DNA of 64,000 nucleotides from JANMEB01 sp041745295. GTDB taxonomy: Bacteria > Planctomycetota > Planctomycetia > Pirellulales > Pirellulaceae. The position numbers and the translations under genes were made by a program. Shown here one piece after another: positions 53,707-62,046 of the stretch (positions are counted from its first letter, which is position 1; the number at the start of each line of letters is the position of its first letter). The stretch spans positions 53,758 to 117,757 of the forward strand of contig JBGTJE010000062.1 in assembly GCA_041745295.1 (NCBI GenBank), written 5' to 3'. The notes under the pieces are model-generated. The model searched no databases. It saw only the letters and a program-made list of their open reading frames with translations, and was not told the DNA's origin.

Positions 53707-54446
53707 ACGATTGCCAGCCGCTGCCCCACTTTGCGCACACCGTCGAGAACCAAATGTTCGACGAGTGTAAAATCAAATCTCAACTGCGAATTCAGGAGCG
53801 GCGCCGTACCGCCCGTCAAGATGACACGGGCCGAATTCCGAAACTCAGTTTGCATCCGTCCGACGATTTCCGAAATCCCACCGACGATCGCCAGAACGAC
53901 CCCCGATTGAATGGCTTGAGCGGTCGACTTGCCAAACGCGTCGATGGTGTCCAGCGTCGAGGGAATTTCTAAGCGTGGCAATGCGTCCGTGGACTGTGCC
54001 AATTGGTCGAAGGTCCCACGAATGCCCCCGAAAATACATCCCCCCATAAACTCGCCGCCGCCGGAAACCGAGTCGACCGTAACCGCAGTCCCGGCATCGA
54101 CCACGATGCAGGGCTGATCTCCGGCCAACGCATGTCCGGCCACGGCCGCGCAAAGCCGGTCCATGCCGACCAGTTGCGGCGCGGAGACTCGGATATCGAG
54201 CGGCACTTGCGTCCAATTCAAGAGCTGAATTCGATCCCGCGTTCGCTGGGCTTCGATCCAGCGCGTTAGTTCTGCGCACTTTGGACGATTCACCGAGGCA
54301 ATCCACCATTGCAAGGGCTCATCGGCGGCAAGCTTAAATTCCTGCGGATGGCTGCCGCGATACACGGCCGTCCAGGCGCCTGCGAGTGAGGGAGTGAGGC
54401 CGGCCTTGATGCAACTATTGCCAACATCCACTGCGATGTGTTTCAT
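53703..54446 (-). CDS. coaX: Type III pantothenate kinase
   Basis: 247 residues. ASKHA motifs: 'AVDVGNSCIKAG' (phosphate 1), 'VGMDRLCAAVAG' (pantothenate site, Gly-x-Asp-Arg), 'VVDAGTAVTVDSV' (phosphate 2) and 'VILTGGTA' (adenosine). It makes 4'-phosphopantothenate, the first step of coenzyme A synthesis. ATG 54446 overlaps the obg stop (ATGA) and its stop overlaps the mnmE-like start (ATGA), so translation is coupled. A longer frame to 54590 lies inside obg and is rejected. Confidence 0.93.
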   Translation of the reverse strand: MKHIAVDVGNSCIKAGLTPSLAGAWTAVYRGSHPQEFKLAADEPLQWWIASVNRPKCAELTRWIEAQRTRDRIQLLNWTQVPLDIRVSAPQLVGMDRLCAAVAGHALAGDQPCIVVDAGTAVTVDSVSGGGEFMGGCIFGGIRGTFDQLAQSTDALPRLEIPSTLDTIDAFGKSTAQAIQSGVVLAIVGGISEIVGRMQTEFRNSARVILTGGTAPLLNSQLRFDFTLVEHLVLDGVRKVGQRLAIV

Positions 54447-55438
54447 TGCTTTTGCGCGTCGAGCTGGGCAAGTATGGCTTCCACCAATTGCGGAAGACCC
54501 GTGCCGGTGACAGCCGAAATCGAAATGACGGGTCGCTGCAAATGAGCAGCCAATTCGTTTGCGAAAGCTGCAGCCTGCGGCAATTCGCATTTCGATACGA
54601 CGGGGATCTCCGGGCGATTGAGCATTTCGGGATCAAAGTGGGCCAGCTCATTTCGGATCGACAAGTAGTTTTGTAGCGGGACGGAACCGTCCATCGGCGT
54701 TGGTTCGACTAAATGTACCAGGATCCCTGCGCGTTGGATGTGCTTGAGGAATTCCAGGCCCAAGCCCACACCAGCGTGGGCCCCCTCCAGCAACCCCGGA
54801 ATATCGGCCAGGACAAACGAGCGGTCGCGGCTGGTTTGCACCAATCCGAGATTCGGATATTTGGTAGTGAAGGGATAATCCGCGATTTCCGGGCGGGCGT
54901 GTGAGAGTCGGCTGAGGAGTGTACTCTTCCCGGCGTTGGGGCGGCCCAGCAAGCCGACATCAGCGATGACTTTGAGTTCCAAAATGATCTGTCGCCGCTC
55001 GCCTTCGCCGCCTGGCGTACGATGTCGCGGAGCACGGTTGGTCGAAGATTTGAAATGGGCGTTCCCGCGTCCTCCCCGACCGCCATGCGCGGCGACAAAC
55101 TGCTCGCCGGGAGTTGCCAAATCTTTGATCACAAAGCGGTTAGCGGCGTCGATGACGATTGTGCCCGGCGGGACTTTGAGGAGTTCGTTCTTGCCTTGTC
55201 GGCCGTGCCGCAATGCGCCCATTCCATTCGTGCCACTTTCAGCTCGCCATTGTTTGCGATGGGCCAGGGCAACCAAACTGTCGACGCCGCTTTCGGCGAA
55301 AATGATGACGTCGCCGCCGTTACCGCCGTCGCCGCCGTCGGGGCCACCGAGCGGAACATATTTCTCGCGGCGAAAACTCAGGCAGCCGTCGCCCCCTTTG
55401 CCGGCTTGAATTTCGATTTGGACCCGGTCGACGAACAT
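54443..55438 (-). CDS. obg: Obg/CgtA GTPase
   Basis: 331 residues from ATG 55438. The Gly-rich Obg fold (1-157, 'GGPDGGDGGNGGDV') is followed by a G domain: GRPNAGKST, YPFTT, DIPGL and 'SAVTG'. The G4 motif reads 'VVSKCELP', with Ser for Asn and Glu for Asp of NKxD, so guanine specificity may differ. There is no C-terminal OCT domain. Obg acts in ribosome maturation and stress response. Upstream is rpmA (220 bases), downstream coaX in a four-base overlap. Start extension to 55591 is intergenic sequence. Confidence 0.93.
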   Translation of the reverse strand: MFVDRVQIEIQAGKGGDGCLSFRREKYVPLGGPDGGDGGNGGDVIIFAESGVDSLVALAHRKQWRAESGTNGMGALRHGRQGKNELLKVPPGTIVIDAANRFVIKDLATPGEQFVAAHGGRGGRGNAHFKSSTNRAPRHRTPGGEGERRQIILELKVIADVGLLGRPNAGKSTLLSRLSHARPEIADYPFTTKYPNLGLVQTSRDRSFVLADIPGLLEGAHAGVGLGLEFLKHIQRAGILVHLVEPTPMDGSVPLQNYLSIRNELAHFDPEMLNRPEIPVVSKCELPQAAAFANELAAHLQRPVISISAVTGTGLPQLVEAILAQLDAQKQ

Positions 55439-55658
55439 GGGAATTGAACTTGGAACCAATAGGATTTCGCGATGCCATGAAAAACGGATGCCTCGCGGCA
55501 TCCGTTGAGATAAATCATTTCGTGTTCCCTCTCCCCCAAATTCAACTCGCGTTAGGTTGATTCGATTCTCTGTCTCTTCGGCGCGTTGCATTCAGGGGAG
55601 AAGGAACAAATCATATGCAACATCCAAACTTGCAATTCCGTTCGGAATTGCAATGCCG

Positions 55659-55910
55659 CTAATTGTTTTCGGGAACGACGTTGATGCGGCGTCCTTCGCG
55701 GTCAAACTTCACCGTGCCATCGACGAGCGCGAAGAGGGTATAGTCCTTGCCTTGTCCGACACCGCGGCCGGGGTGGAATTTAGTGCCGACCTGACGGATC
55801 AGGATATTTCCGACGCGAACTTGCTGTCCAGCGAATCGCTTCACGCCGCGCATTTGCGGATTGGAATCGCGACCGTTGCGGCTGGAGCCTTGACCTTTCT
55901 TATGAGCCAT
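55659..55910 (-). CDS. rpmA: 50S ribosomal protein L27
   Basis: 83 residues, normal length for L27, a subunit that touches tRNA at the peptidyl-transferase centre. 'MAHKKGQGSSRNGRDSNPQMRGVKRFAGQ' is the canonical start, with no cleaved N-terminal extension, and 'GNILIRQVGTKFHPG' and 'DYTLFALVDG' follow. rpmA-obg is the usual order. rplU (L21), which normally precedes rpmA, is not upstream here; a large hairpin is there instead. Confidence 0.97.
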   Translation of the reverse strand: MAHKKGQGSSRNGRDSNPQMRGVKRFAGQQVRVGNILIRQVGTKFHPGRGVGQGKDYTLFALVDGTVKFDREGRRINVVPENN

Positions 55911-55975
55911 GGATCGACCTGCGAAAAATGATGTTGTGATCGAACGTGAACGAAGCGAATACGTCTTTCTACGGG

Positions 55976-56054
55976 TGGCACGCCCTGAGTCTTCGAAGGG
56001 CGTGGGGAATTACCTGTTGCTCCGCCACGCCCTTCGAAGACTCAGGGCGTGCCA
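55976..56054. repeat. 30-bp perfect inverted repeat upstream of rpmA
   Basis: The arm at 55976-56005 (starts TGGCACGCCCTGAG) is the exact reverse complement of 56025-56054 (ends CTCAGGGCGTGCCA), around a 19-base loop. It lies in the 230-base gap between rpmA and the next leftward gene, so it could terminate that gene or be a mobile palindrome. Confidence 0.9.
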
Positions 56055-56140
56055 TCCAGGTAATTTACATTTGCATCAGTTCGGGCCGGCAGAACGCGAA
56101 CCTCGAATGACGCCGTGCAGAGGTCAACGCCGGGCTTAGT

Positions 56141-57427
56141 TTATCGATAGATCCACAGATGATCAAGGTCTCGGATCAGCCGGATGCCATCACCGAGCCG
56201 ATCCCAGAACTGGGGATTCAACTGGATGTCGAATCTCCGACTGTCGACCGAAAGGCCCCATTTGGCGCCGGGAACGAGCGGCTCGACGGCGGCATCGGCA
56301 GGCACGGACACGCCGATCTCGGCAAAACCCTTGGCGAGCAACTCGGGAAGTTTTGCTTCGTCCAATGTGATCGCCATGGGAGACAAAAACGTTTCCAAAT
56401 TGATCTGTGAATCAGCCTCAAATTTGAGTTCTTGGTCGTGTTCGTTGACCGTTTCGTAGATCTGGAACAGCGGTCCGGGTAGCTCATAGCGCTGGGCAAT
56501 TTCGACTTGTTCCTGGGGTGAATCGACGAGCGGTATGCCCCGCGAGATCCGATCCAAAGCTTCGTGGCGAATATCCCCAGGGCGAAAGAAGTTTAACTGC
56601 AATTCGCGAAAACGAAAGCTCTTCGAGCCATCGACGTTGTTGACAATGCGATAAGCGTTGGTTAAACCTTGGACCCGCAGCGAGACATAGTTGATTCGCG
56701 GATCGACGTTGATCCACGTCGCGACTCCCCACACTCCGCCGTCGGATTTCCCTTCGGCCAACGGAAGCTGAGTTCGCGCCATTTCAACCGAGTCCAAGAG
56801 GTGCCTCCGCTCGTCCTCCTCCAATTGGATTTGACGCACTGCAGTCGGCAAAACGCTATCCTGGTATTCGACTCGTTCGTAGTTCCCGGATTGAGGATCC
56901 TCGTGGACCCAACCTACTAATGTAAACACCGGGAAGAATCGGCCCGGCAACGTGGATGGATCGAGTTCGCTCCGGTCGTACACAATTTCATGGCGATCGG
57001 TCCCGGCCAACTGATCCGTGATCTTGTCGTAGCTGACTGTCTTGCCGATATTCCGCACGCGGTAGACTAGGTACCATACGTTTTTCTTGGCAACTTTTCC
57101 GTCGGCCAACGGAATATCCAATTCGATTTGCCGTAGGCCTCCCACGAATGCAAATTCGTATTGCCAGACATCGCGGAACAATACCACGTCTCGCGTGCTG
57201 CCGTAGAGAGTCTTGGCACTGGAGAACGTATGCGGCGTGTATTGCTTGGCGTCGAGATCGGGGAGCGGCATCCGCAGCGTTTGACTGTCGGCGGTGTCCA
57301 CGGCCAGAGGAATCACATTCAAGACCCCGGGGGCCAGCTCGCGCGGTTTGTTGCCCTGTCCCAGCACGTCGACAGCGGTCATGGCAACGATTACCAACGC
57401 CAGGGACAATAATTGAGGGCGCATCAT
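56141..57427 (-). CDS. Exported protein, unknown function
   Basis: 428 residues from ATG 57427 (TTG 57442 and a second ATG 57424 are alternatives). Signal peptide about 1-27 ('LSLALVIVAMTAVDVLGQ'). The mature part is a mixed alpha/beta hydrophilic protein with 'VWYLVYRVRNIGKTVSY', 'FFPVFTLVGWV' and 'GVWGVATWINVDPRINYVSLRVQGLTNAYR', which recall planctomycete-only conserved proteins with an FxxGxxxY-type beta domain. No enzyme motif. It is upstream of the 30-bp palindrome and is not obviously in an operon. Confidence 0.68.
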   Translation of the reverse strand: MMRPQLLSLALVIVAMTAVDVLGQGNKPRELAPGVLNVIPLAVDTADSQTLRMPLPDLDAKQYTPHTFSSAKTLYGSTRDVVLFRDVWQYEFAFVGGLRQIELDIPLADGKVAKKNVWYLVYRVRNIGKTVSYDKITDQLAGTDRHEIVYDRSELDPSTLPGRFFPVFTLVGWVHEDPQSGNYERVEYQDSVLPTAVRQIQLEEDERRHLLDSVEMARTQLPLAEGKSDGGVWGVATWINVDPRINYVSLRVQGLTNAYRIVNNVDGSKSFRFRELQLNFFRPGDIRHEALDRISRGIPLVDSPQEQVEIAQRYELPGPLFQIYETVNEHDQELKFEADSQINLETFLSPMAITLDEAKLPELLAKGFAEIGVSVPADAAVEPLVPGAKWGLSVDSRRFDIQLNPQFWDRLGDGIRLIRDLDHLWIYR

Positions 57428-57820
57428 AAGTCCGGTGTCCAATAGATAGTGACCCGCCGCGCAGCGACGGCAATCGAGCCGCTTTGGTTCAAGTATAGTT
57501 AGGATTTTTCGCTCCCGTCAAGGAATTTCGACCTGCGCGATTCTCTCGGTCGAAACAAACATGCCGATTATTCCGCAGAAAGCCGCGATTCAAGAGCTGC
57601 GCTAGACTGACTATTCCATCTTCGTCATTCCGGGCGCATGGTTTTCGGCAAAAGCAATCAAAAGCCTCGAGACCTAGCCGATTCGCGCCGCAAGGACCCG
57701 TTGGGGAAAGCCCTTGGTTGTCGGGCCTCCCCTAGTTCTTGTGTGTCACTGGCTCTGCCAATGTCTCTTGGTAAATCGAGCGATAAACGCACACTGGCAG
57801 AGCCAATGGCACACGGAAAC
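57428..57820. repeat. Intergenic region with an ACTGGC/GCCAGT palindromic repeat
   Basis: About 390 bases between leftward genes. 57741-57764 (GTGTGTCACTGGCTCTGCCA) is the near-inverse of 57789-57814 (ACACTGGCAGAGCCAATGGC), about 24 bases apart. The same family occurs inside the pseudo-ATPase gene (42932-43003). A half GTCATTCC repeat is at 57623. No gene was seen. Confidence 0.65.
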
Positions 57821-58408
57821 TTAGGAGTTCGGCTTATCTTCGTCAGCGGATTGCTCAGCCGAACCGGTTTGAGGCGCGGTGGGTTGCTTGTCCGTTGTCG
57901 TATGGGGCGCGGTGGGCGTCGACGCCGATCGGGGAACGCCCGGATCCACTCGTTGCACGGTCGCGAATTCGCTTGGGGCCGGCAGCGGGTCGATATTGCC
58001 GTATTCCTCGTCGTACCGTGAAACGTATCCCGGAAGTCTGGCCCGGTCCGTCTCCAACTCAAATTCCTTAAGTACCCGCCTCTGAATCATCTCGCGACAC
58101 TCGGCGTTAATCGGATGGGCGATATCGGCGTACAGTTTGGATTTGGATTCGGTCCCCGGCGCCGAGCCCGCGTGGACGCGAGCACCACATTGGTTGCAAA
58201 ACCGAGACCGCAAATGGTTCTTGGTGCCGCATTGTTGACACTGGGACATGATCTTCCGGCTTGGCATCGCAACGAACGGCCCATGATTGCCCTCGATGAT
58301 CTTTAGATCGCGAATGACAAAACAATGATCAAACGTGATGCTGCAAAAAGCTCGCAGCCGATCCGCGGCATCCTCCGTCAACTTGATGCGTACTTCAGTT
58401 ATGTTCAC
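57821..58408 (-). CDS. spoVG: SpoVG-family protein with inserted zinc ribbon and long tail
   Basis: 195 residues. Residues 1-52 ('MNITEVRIKL', 'ITFDHCFVIRDLKIIEGNHGPFVAMPSRK') and about 93-115 ('YADIAHPINAECREMIQRRVL') are the two halves of SpoVG, a small nucleic-acid-binding regulator known from Bacillus. Between them is an insertion of about 35 residues with CxxC...CxxC (Cys57, 60, 71, 74), a zinc ribbon. A Pro/Thr-rich C-terminal tail (about 135-195) is extra. ATG 58408 overlaps ispE by 14 bases, an ispE-spoVG neighbourhood also found in Bacillus. Confidence 0.9.
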   Translation of the reverse strand: MNITEVRIKLTEDAADRLRAFCSITFDHCFVIRDLKIIEGNHGPFVAMPSRKIMSQCQQCGTKNHLRSRFCNQCGARVHAGSAPGTESKSKLYADIAHPINAECREMIQRRVLKEFELETDRARLPGYVSRYDEEYGNIDPLPAPSEFATVQRVDPGVPRSASTPTAPHTTTDKQPTAPQTGSAEQSADEDKPNS

Positions 58409-59366
58409 GACTAGTCTCCTGGGCCGGGGACAGCCGAGCGATGGAGAAGGGCAGCCGGGAAAGCGAATGGCACGATATCACGAACCACCCTGGCAATCTC
58501 GAGCGAAGGATCTGTTCGGCGCGCACGGCCGAAGTTCGATTTGCGAACAGGCCAAAATAAGCTGACCCGCTCCCCGAAAGCTGGTGCCCGCAAACATCGA
58601 GTCTTGCAAATTCCGCGGCGGCTCGGCGAATCTCCGGCATCAGTGACTCGGCCGGCTGCTGGAGCCGATTCCTCATCAAACGGCCGATCTCACGAGGCGT
58701 CCCGCGATCTATCGCCGCACAGATTTCGGCAGCGCTTCGCGGTGATTTTGCCAGCGTCAGATGCTCATAAACCGTTCGAGTGGACAATCCGGCCGCGGGC
58801 TTGGTTACCACAAACCAGAGCGGCGAATTTCTATGTAGCGGGGTCATCGTTTCACCTCGACCCCGGCACAGTGAGATGCCTTGCTCGACAAAAAACGTAA
58901 CGTCGCTGCCGACTTCGGCCGCAACGCCCGCGAATTCCGCATCATCGATTGGCAACTGCCACTTCAATCGTGCCGCCCGCAAAGCAGCGGCTGCGTCGCT
59001 GGAGCCGCCTCCCAACCCCGCTTGATCGGGGACTCGCTTAAAAATATCCAGCCCGCCGCCAAGTTGTCGCGACCTTGAAGTCGTGGCGTTTCGCAGCCGC
59101 TCGAGCGCCCGCCAGGCAAGATTCTCCGCACCGGAGGGAATCGCATACCCGGCAGCGCGCAAGGTTTGAGAGTGGATGCAGCGAACGTCGAGTTGGTCAT
59201 CCGACGTGGTTTGGAAACGCAGCGTATCGCACAATGATACGGCGACCATCACGGTCTCTAGCTCGTGATATCCGTCGGGTCGCTTACCCCTGACCTCCAG
59301 AAACAAATTGAGTTTTGCTGGAGCTCGAACCAAAACAAACCGGTCATGGATTCCGGTCAACGACAT
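58395..59366 (-). CDS. ispE: 4-diphosphocytidyl-2-C-methyl-D-erythritol kinase
   Basis: 323 residues, a GHMP kinase. 'APAKLNLFLEVRGKRPDGYHEL' gives the substrate site (Lys and Asp), 'QAGLGGGSSDAAAAL' is the ATP P-loop, and 'QLSGSGSAYFGLF' is motif 3 (GSGP variant, GSGS). It phosphorylates CDP-ME in the MEP isoprenoid pathway. ATG 59366. Overlapping spoVG follows. The DRG-like GTPase gene is divergent. Confidence 0.93.
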   Translation of the reverse strand: MSLTGIHDRFVLVRAPAKLNLFLEVRGKRPDGYHELETVMVAVSLCDTLRFQTTSDDQLDVRCIHSQTLRAAGYAIPSGAENLAWRALERLRNATTSRSRQLGGGLDIFKRVPDQAGLGGGSSDAAAALRAARLKWQLPIDDAEFAGVAAEVGSDVTFFVEQGISLCRGRGETMTPLHRNSPLWFVVTKPAAGLSTRTVYEHLTLAKSPRSAAEICAAIDRGTPREIGRLMRNRLQQPAESLMPEIRRAAAEFARLDVCGHQLSGSGSAYFGLFANRTSAVRAEQILRSRLPGWFVISCHSLSRLPFSIARLSPAQETSREHN

Positions 59367-59514
59367 TGGAGTTATGATTCTTCGTGGAGCGCGGATTATC
59401 GCGGCGCTGAGGAAGGCCCTTTGGAATTAGACTTCGTCAGCCGCAGAATTCTAGCACACTCTATCGAACGTGAAACTAAGCGCATCGCTCCGAGAATTTT
59501 CCGGCTGATTGCCC

Positions 59515-60504
59515 ATGCCCGCCAATTTAACACCACAGTATCACAAAGCCGAACAGGCATACCGCAACGCATCGACTCCCCAGGAGGAAATCGAGTGTCT
59601 GGAAATCATGCTCCGCGAGATGCCGAAACACAAAGGCACGGACAAACTTCAGGCCGACCTCAAACAGAAAATCGCGCGGCTCAAAAAAGACGCCGTTACA
59701 GCGAAACCCGGCGGTAAACGGGCCGGATTTCGACTTCCCAAACAGGGTGCCGGTCGAGTCGTCCTGATCGGTGCGCCGAACTCCGGAAAGAGTCAATTCT
59801 TGGCCAGTCTGACCCGCGCCCAGCCGGCGATCGGCGATTATCCTTTCACGACCCGCGAACCGCTGCCCGGAATGATGCCGTGGGAGGATGTTGCCATTCA
59901 AATCGTCGATACTCCCCCGATTACGGCGGACATTTTCGACCCCGAAGTGCAAAGTCTCATTCGCAGCGCCGATGTCGTCGCCCTGCTCGTAGATTTAGGT
60001 TCCGATGATGGCGGTCAACAAGCCGCCGAAGTCTTGGCCAAAGTGCAGCAAACCAAGACCCAGCTCGCGCGCACTACCCATTTGAACCCCGAAGACGTGG
60101 GGATCAGCTACACAGCTTGTGTTCTGGTATTTAATAAGATCGATCTGCCGGAGGCGAAGGATCGATTGGAGTTCTTTCGGGAGTTTATCAACGTCGACTG
60201 GGAGCAGTTTCACGTTTCGGCCAAAGACAAATCGGGACTCGACGCATTCCGGCAGCGCGTGTTTGAGATGCTGGATGTGATCCGCGTTTACACGAAGTTG
60301 CCCACCAAAAAGGAAGCCGACTTCGAAAAGCCCTACACCCTGCCGCGCGGCGCCGCATTGCTGGACTTGGCGCGACTCATTCACAACGATTTGGCCGAGA
60401 GTTTGAAATCGGCCCGCGTGTGGGGGACCGCGGTTCACGACGGCACACCCGTAAAAGGTGACTACATCCTCCACGACAAAGACATCGTGGAGATTCACGC
60501 CTGA
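59515..60504 (+). CDS. DRG/Obg-like GTPase with TGS domain
   Basis: 329 residues. An N-terminal helical domain (1-75, a coiled helix-turn-helix rich in Lys/Glu) precedes a G domain with GAPNSGKSQ, 'YPFTTREPLPGMM', DTPPI (variant G3) and NKID. A C-terminal TGS domain follows (about 255-329; 'LPRGAALLDLARLIHNDLAESLKSARVWG'). The layout is that of archaeal/eukaryal DRG proteins, which bind ribosomes or RNA, more than of bacterial Obg. ATG 59515 was chosen over TTG 59509. It is divergent from ispE and convergent with the cyclase gene. Confidence 0.85.
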   Translation: MPANLTPQYHKAEQAYRNASTPQEEIECLEIMLREMPKHKGTDKLQADLKQKIARLKKDAVTAKPGGKRAGFRLPKQGAGRVVLIGAPNSGKSQFLASLTRAQPAIGDYPFTTREPLPGMMPWEDVAIQIVDTPPITADIFDPEVQSLIRSADVVALLVDLGSDDGGQQAAEVLAKVQQTKTQLARTTHLNPEDVGISYTACVLVFNKIDLPEAKDRLEFFREFINVDWEQFHVSAKDKSGLDAFRQRVFEMLDVIRVYTKLPTKKEADFEKPYTLPRGAALLDLARLIHNDLAESLKSARVWGTAVHDGTPVKGDYILHDKDIVEIHA

Positions 60505-60526
60505 TATATCGTCCAACGCCTGCGTG

Positions 60527-61456
60527 TTACGCACTGCTGCACATTGAGGCCGGCAGGACCGACGTGGTCGATGAGTTTTGTTGGTCAACGGCCTGAATGT
60601 TGTCGACGTGGTGCCGACAGATCCGGTTGCGACCGGAATTTTTAGCCTGGTACATGGCGGCGTCTGCTCGATTCAGCAAGTCGTCTTTCGTCTCGCCATC
60701 CAACGCCATCGCGACTCCGCCGCTAATCGTGATCTGCGTCTGCTGTTCGACCTTGGCCCGTATTCGCTCCGCCAACAACGCGGCGCCGTCAAGTTCCGTC
60801 TGGGGCATCAACAACACGAATTCTTCGCCGCCGTACCGAGCCAAAAAATCAACTTCGCGGACCGAATTCTCAAATATCCGTGCGACTTGTTTGAGCACAG
60901 TGTCGCCGGCCAAATGCCCGTGATTGTCGTTGATGGCCTTAAAATGATCAATGTCGAAGACCGCCAGCGAGTAGGTTTGACCATAGCGGGCTCGCAGGGC
61001 GAACTGTCCCGCCTGCGCTTCGTCCAACGCGCGGCGATTGCCCAGACCCGTTAACGGATCGGTGCGGACATCGGCAAACGTCATCAGTTTGCCTCCCTGC
61101 AGCTGCAATTCGTCATGGCATCGCGCCAGCTGGTTGGCCAAGTTCATTGTGGGGCGCAGCAGTTCATCCGCGATCTTGCAGAGTTGGTTCAAGTCGGACT
61201 CGGTGTTCTGTTCGCCGATCTTCCCTAATCGATCCTTGAACTGGTTGAGACTGATTTCGTGTTGTTCAATATTGGCCCGAACGATCGAGGAGATCCGATC
61301 CAGCTCGAGGCAAAGGCCGCGGGCACGCCTGAATTCGTTGCGGGCTTTGGTGATCGCGGTGGTCTCGCGCGGACGCATATAAACTCCGACCAAATAGCCG
61401 AGTAATGACGTGACGGCCAAGGCCAGAATGGGCGTGATGATTTGGGTTGCAAACAT
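60527..61456 (-). CDS. Membrane-anchored diguanylate cyclase (GGDEF)
   Basis: 309 residues from ATG 61456. One N-terminal membrane helix ('IITPILALAVTSLLGYLVGVYM', 5-26), a helical linker (30-135), then a GGDEF domain (about 140-290) with active-site GGEEF in 'ARYGGEEFVLLMP'. The inhibitory RxxD site (REVD) lies five residues before it, so feedback by c-di-GMP is expected. It makes c-di-GMP from two GTP. There is no sensor domain besides the helix and linker. The gene is convergent with the DRG-like gene (22 bases). Confidence 0.93.
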   Translation of the reverse strand: MFATQIITPILALAVTSLLGYLVGVYMRPRETTAITKARNEFRRARGLCLELDRISSIVRANIEQHEISLNQFKDRLGKIGEQNTESDLNQLCKIADELLRPTMNLANQLARCHDELQLQGGKLMTFADVRTDPLTGLGNRRALDEAQAGQFALRARYGQTYSLAVFDIDHFKAINDNHGHLAGDTVLKQVARIFENSVREVDFLARYGGEEFVLLMPQTELDGAALLAERIRAKVEQQTQITISGGVAMALDGETKDDLLNRADAAMYQAKNSGRNRICRHHVDNIQAVDQQNSSTTSVLPASMCSSA

Positions 61457-62046
61457 GGTTACGGGATTGAGATGCAAAATCTCAGTAAGCGGAAGGTGTC
61501 GGATGTGGAAGGGGAATGTGCATCGCCGGAAATCCTACGTCGCATTTGGTGCGTCGATTGACCGTGCGGGCGGTATTTCGAAAAGTTGTTGTTCGCAATC
61601 TAGCGATCGTACGATCTATAACGGCCCACTTCGTACGCAAAGTGGGTCAACCCACGCGTTTAAACTATGCAGGTGCGTTTCACCGTAGTCAGCTTGTTCG
61701 CTCTCGTTCAGGGCCGTTTTGCTTTGTCAGTATTCAGTAGGGCTGGCTCCCGCCTGCCGAAGGGGTGATGCAAAAAGACAGCACACAGGGATGTCTGCGC
61801 AACGAGTCTTGGCGAGCGGCCGGGTTTACCCCGTCCGTCAATTCGTTTTCGATTTTGATTGCTCGGGAAAAACAATTCAAATTCAAAACGACGGGGGTAA
61901 ACCCTTCGGTCTTTTCCCGTTCCCCGTTTAACCGGCCGCTGCGGCCGCGTGATGCGCCGACAGCGCCCCAAATTCGGGTCGGTTAAACAAATACAAACCA
62001 ACGAATGGCAAAGACGACCGGGGTAAACCCGGCCGCTCGCGTTTAC
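61457..62046. repeat. Intergenic region with dispersed repeat and terminator-like elements
   Basis: About 590 bases. 61708-61728 is an exact 21-base copy of the end of the kinase gene (62047-62067). GCGAGCGGCCGGG elements are at 61812-61838 (plus) and 62014-62040 (minus), matching 20877-20903. No supported gene: the only frame of length is made of repeat. The minus element at 62014-62040 probably ends kinase transcription. Confidence 0.65.

Noticed and set aside
61708..62001. Leftward 97-codon frame
   Set aside because: Made of the dispersed terminator-like repeat; no independent coding signal.
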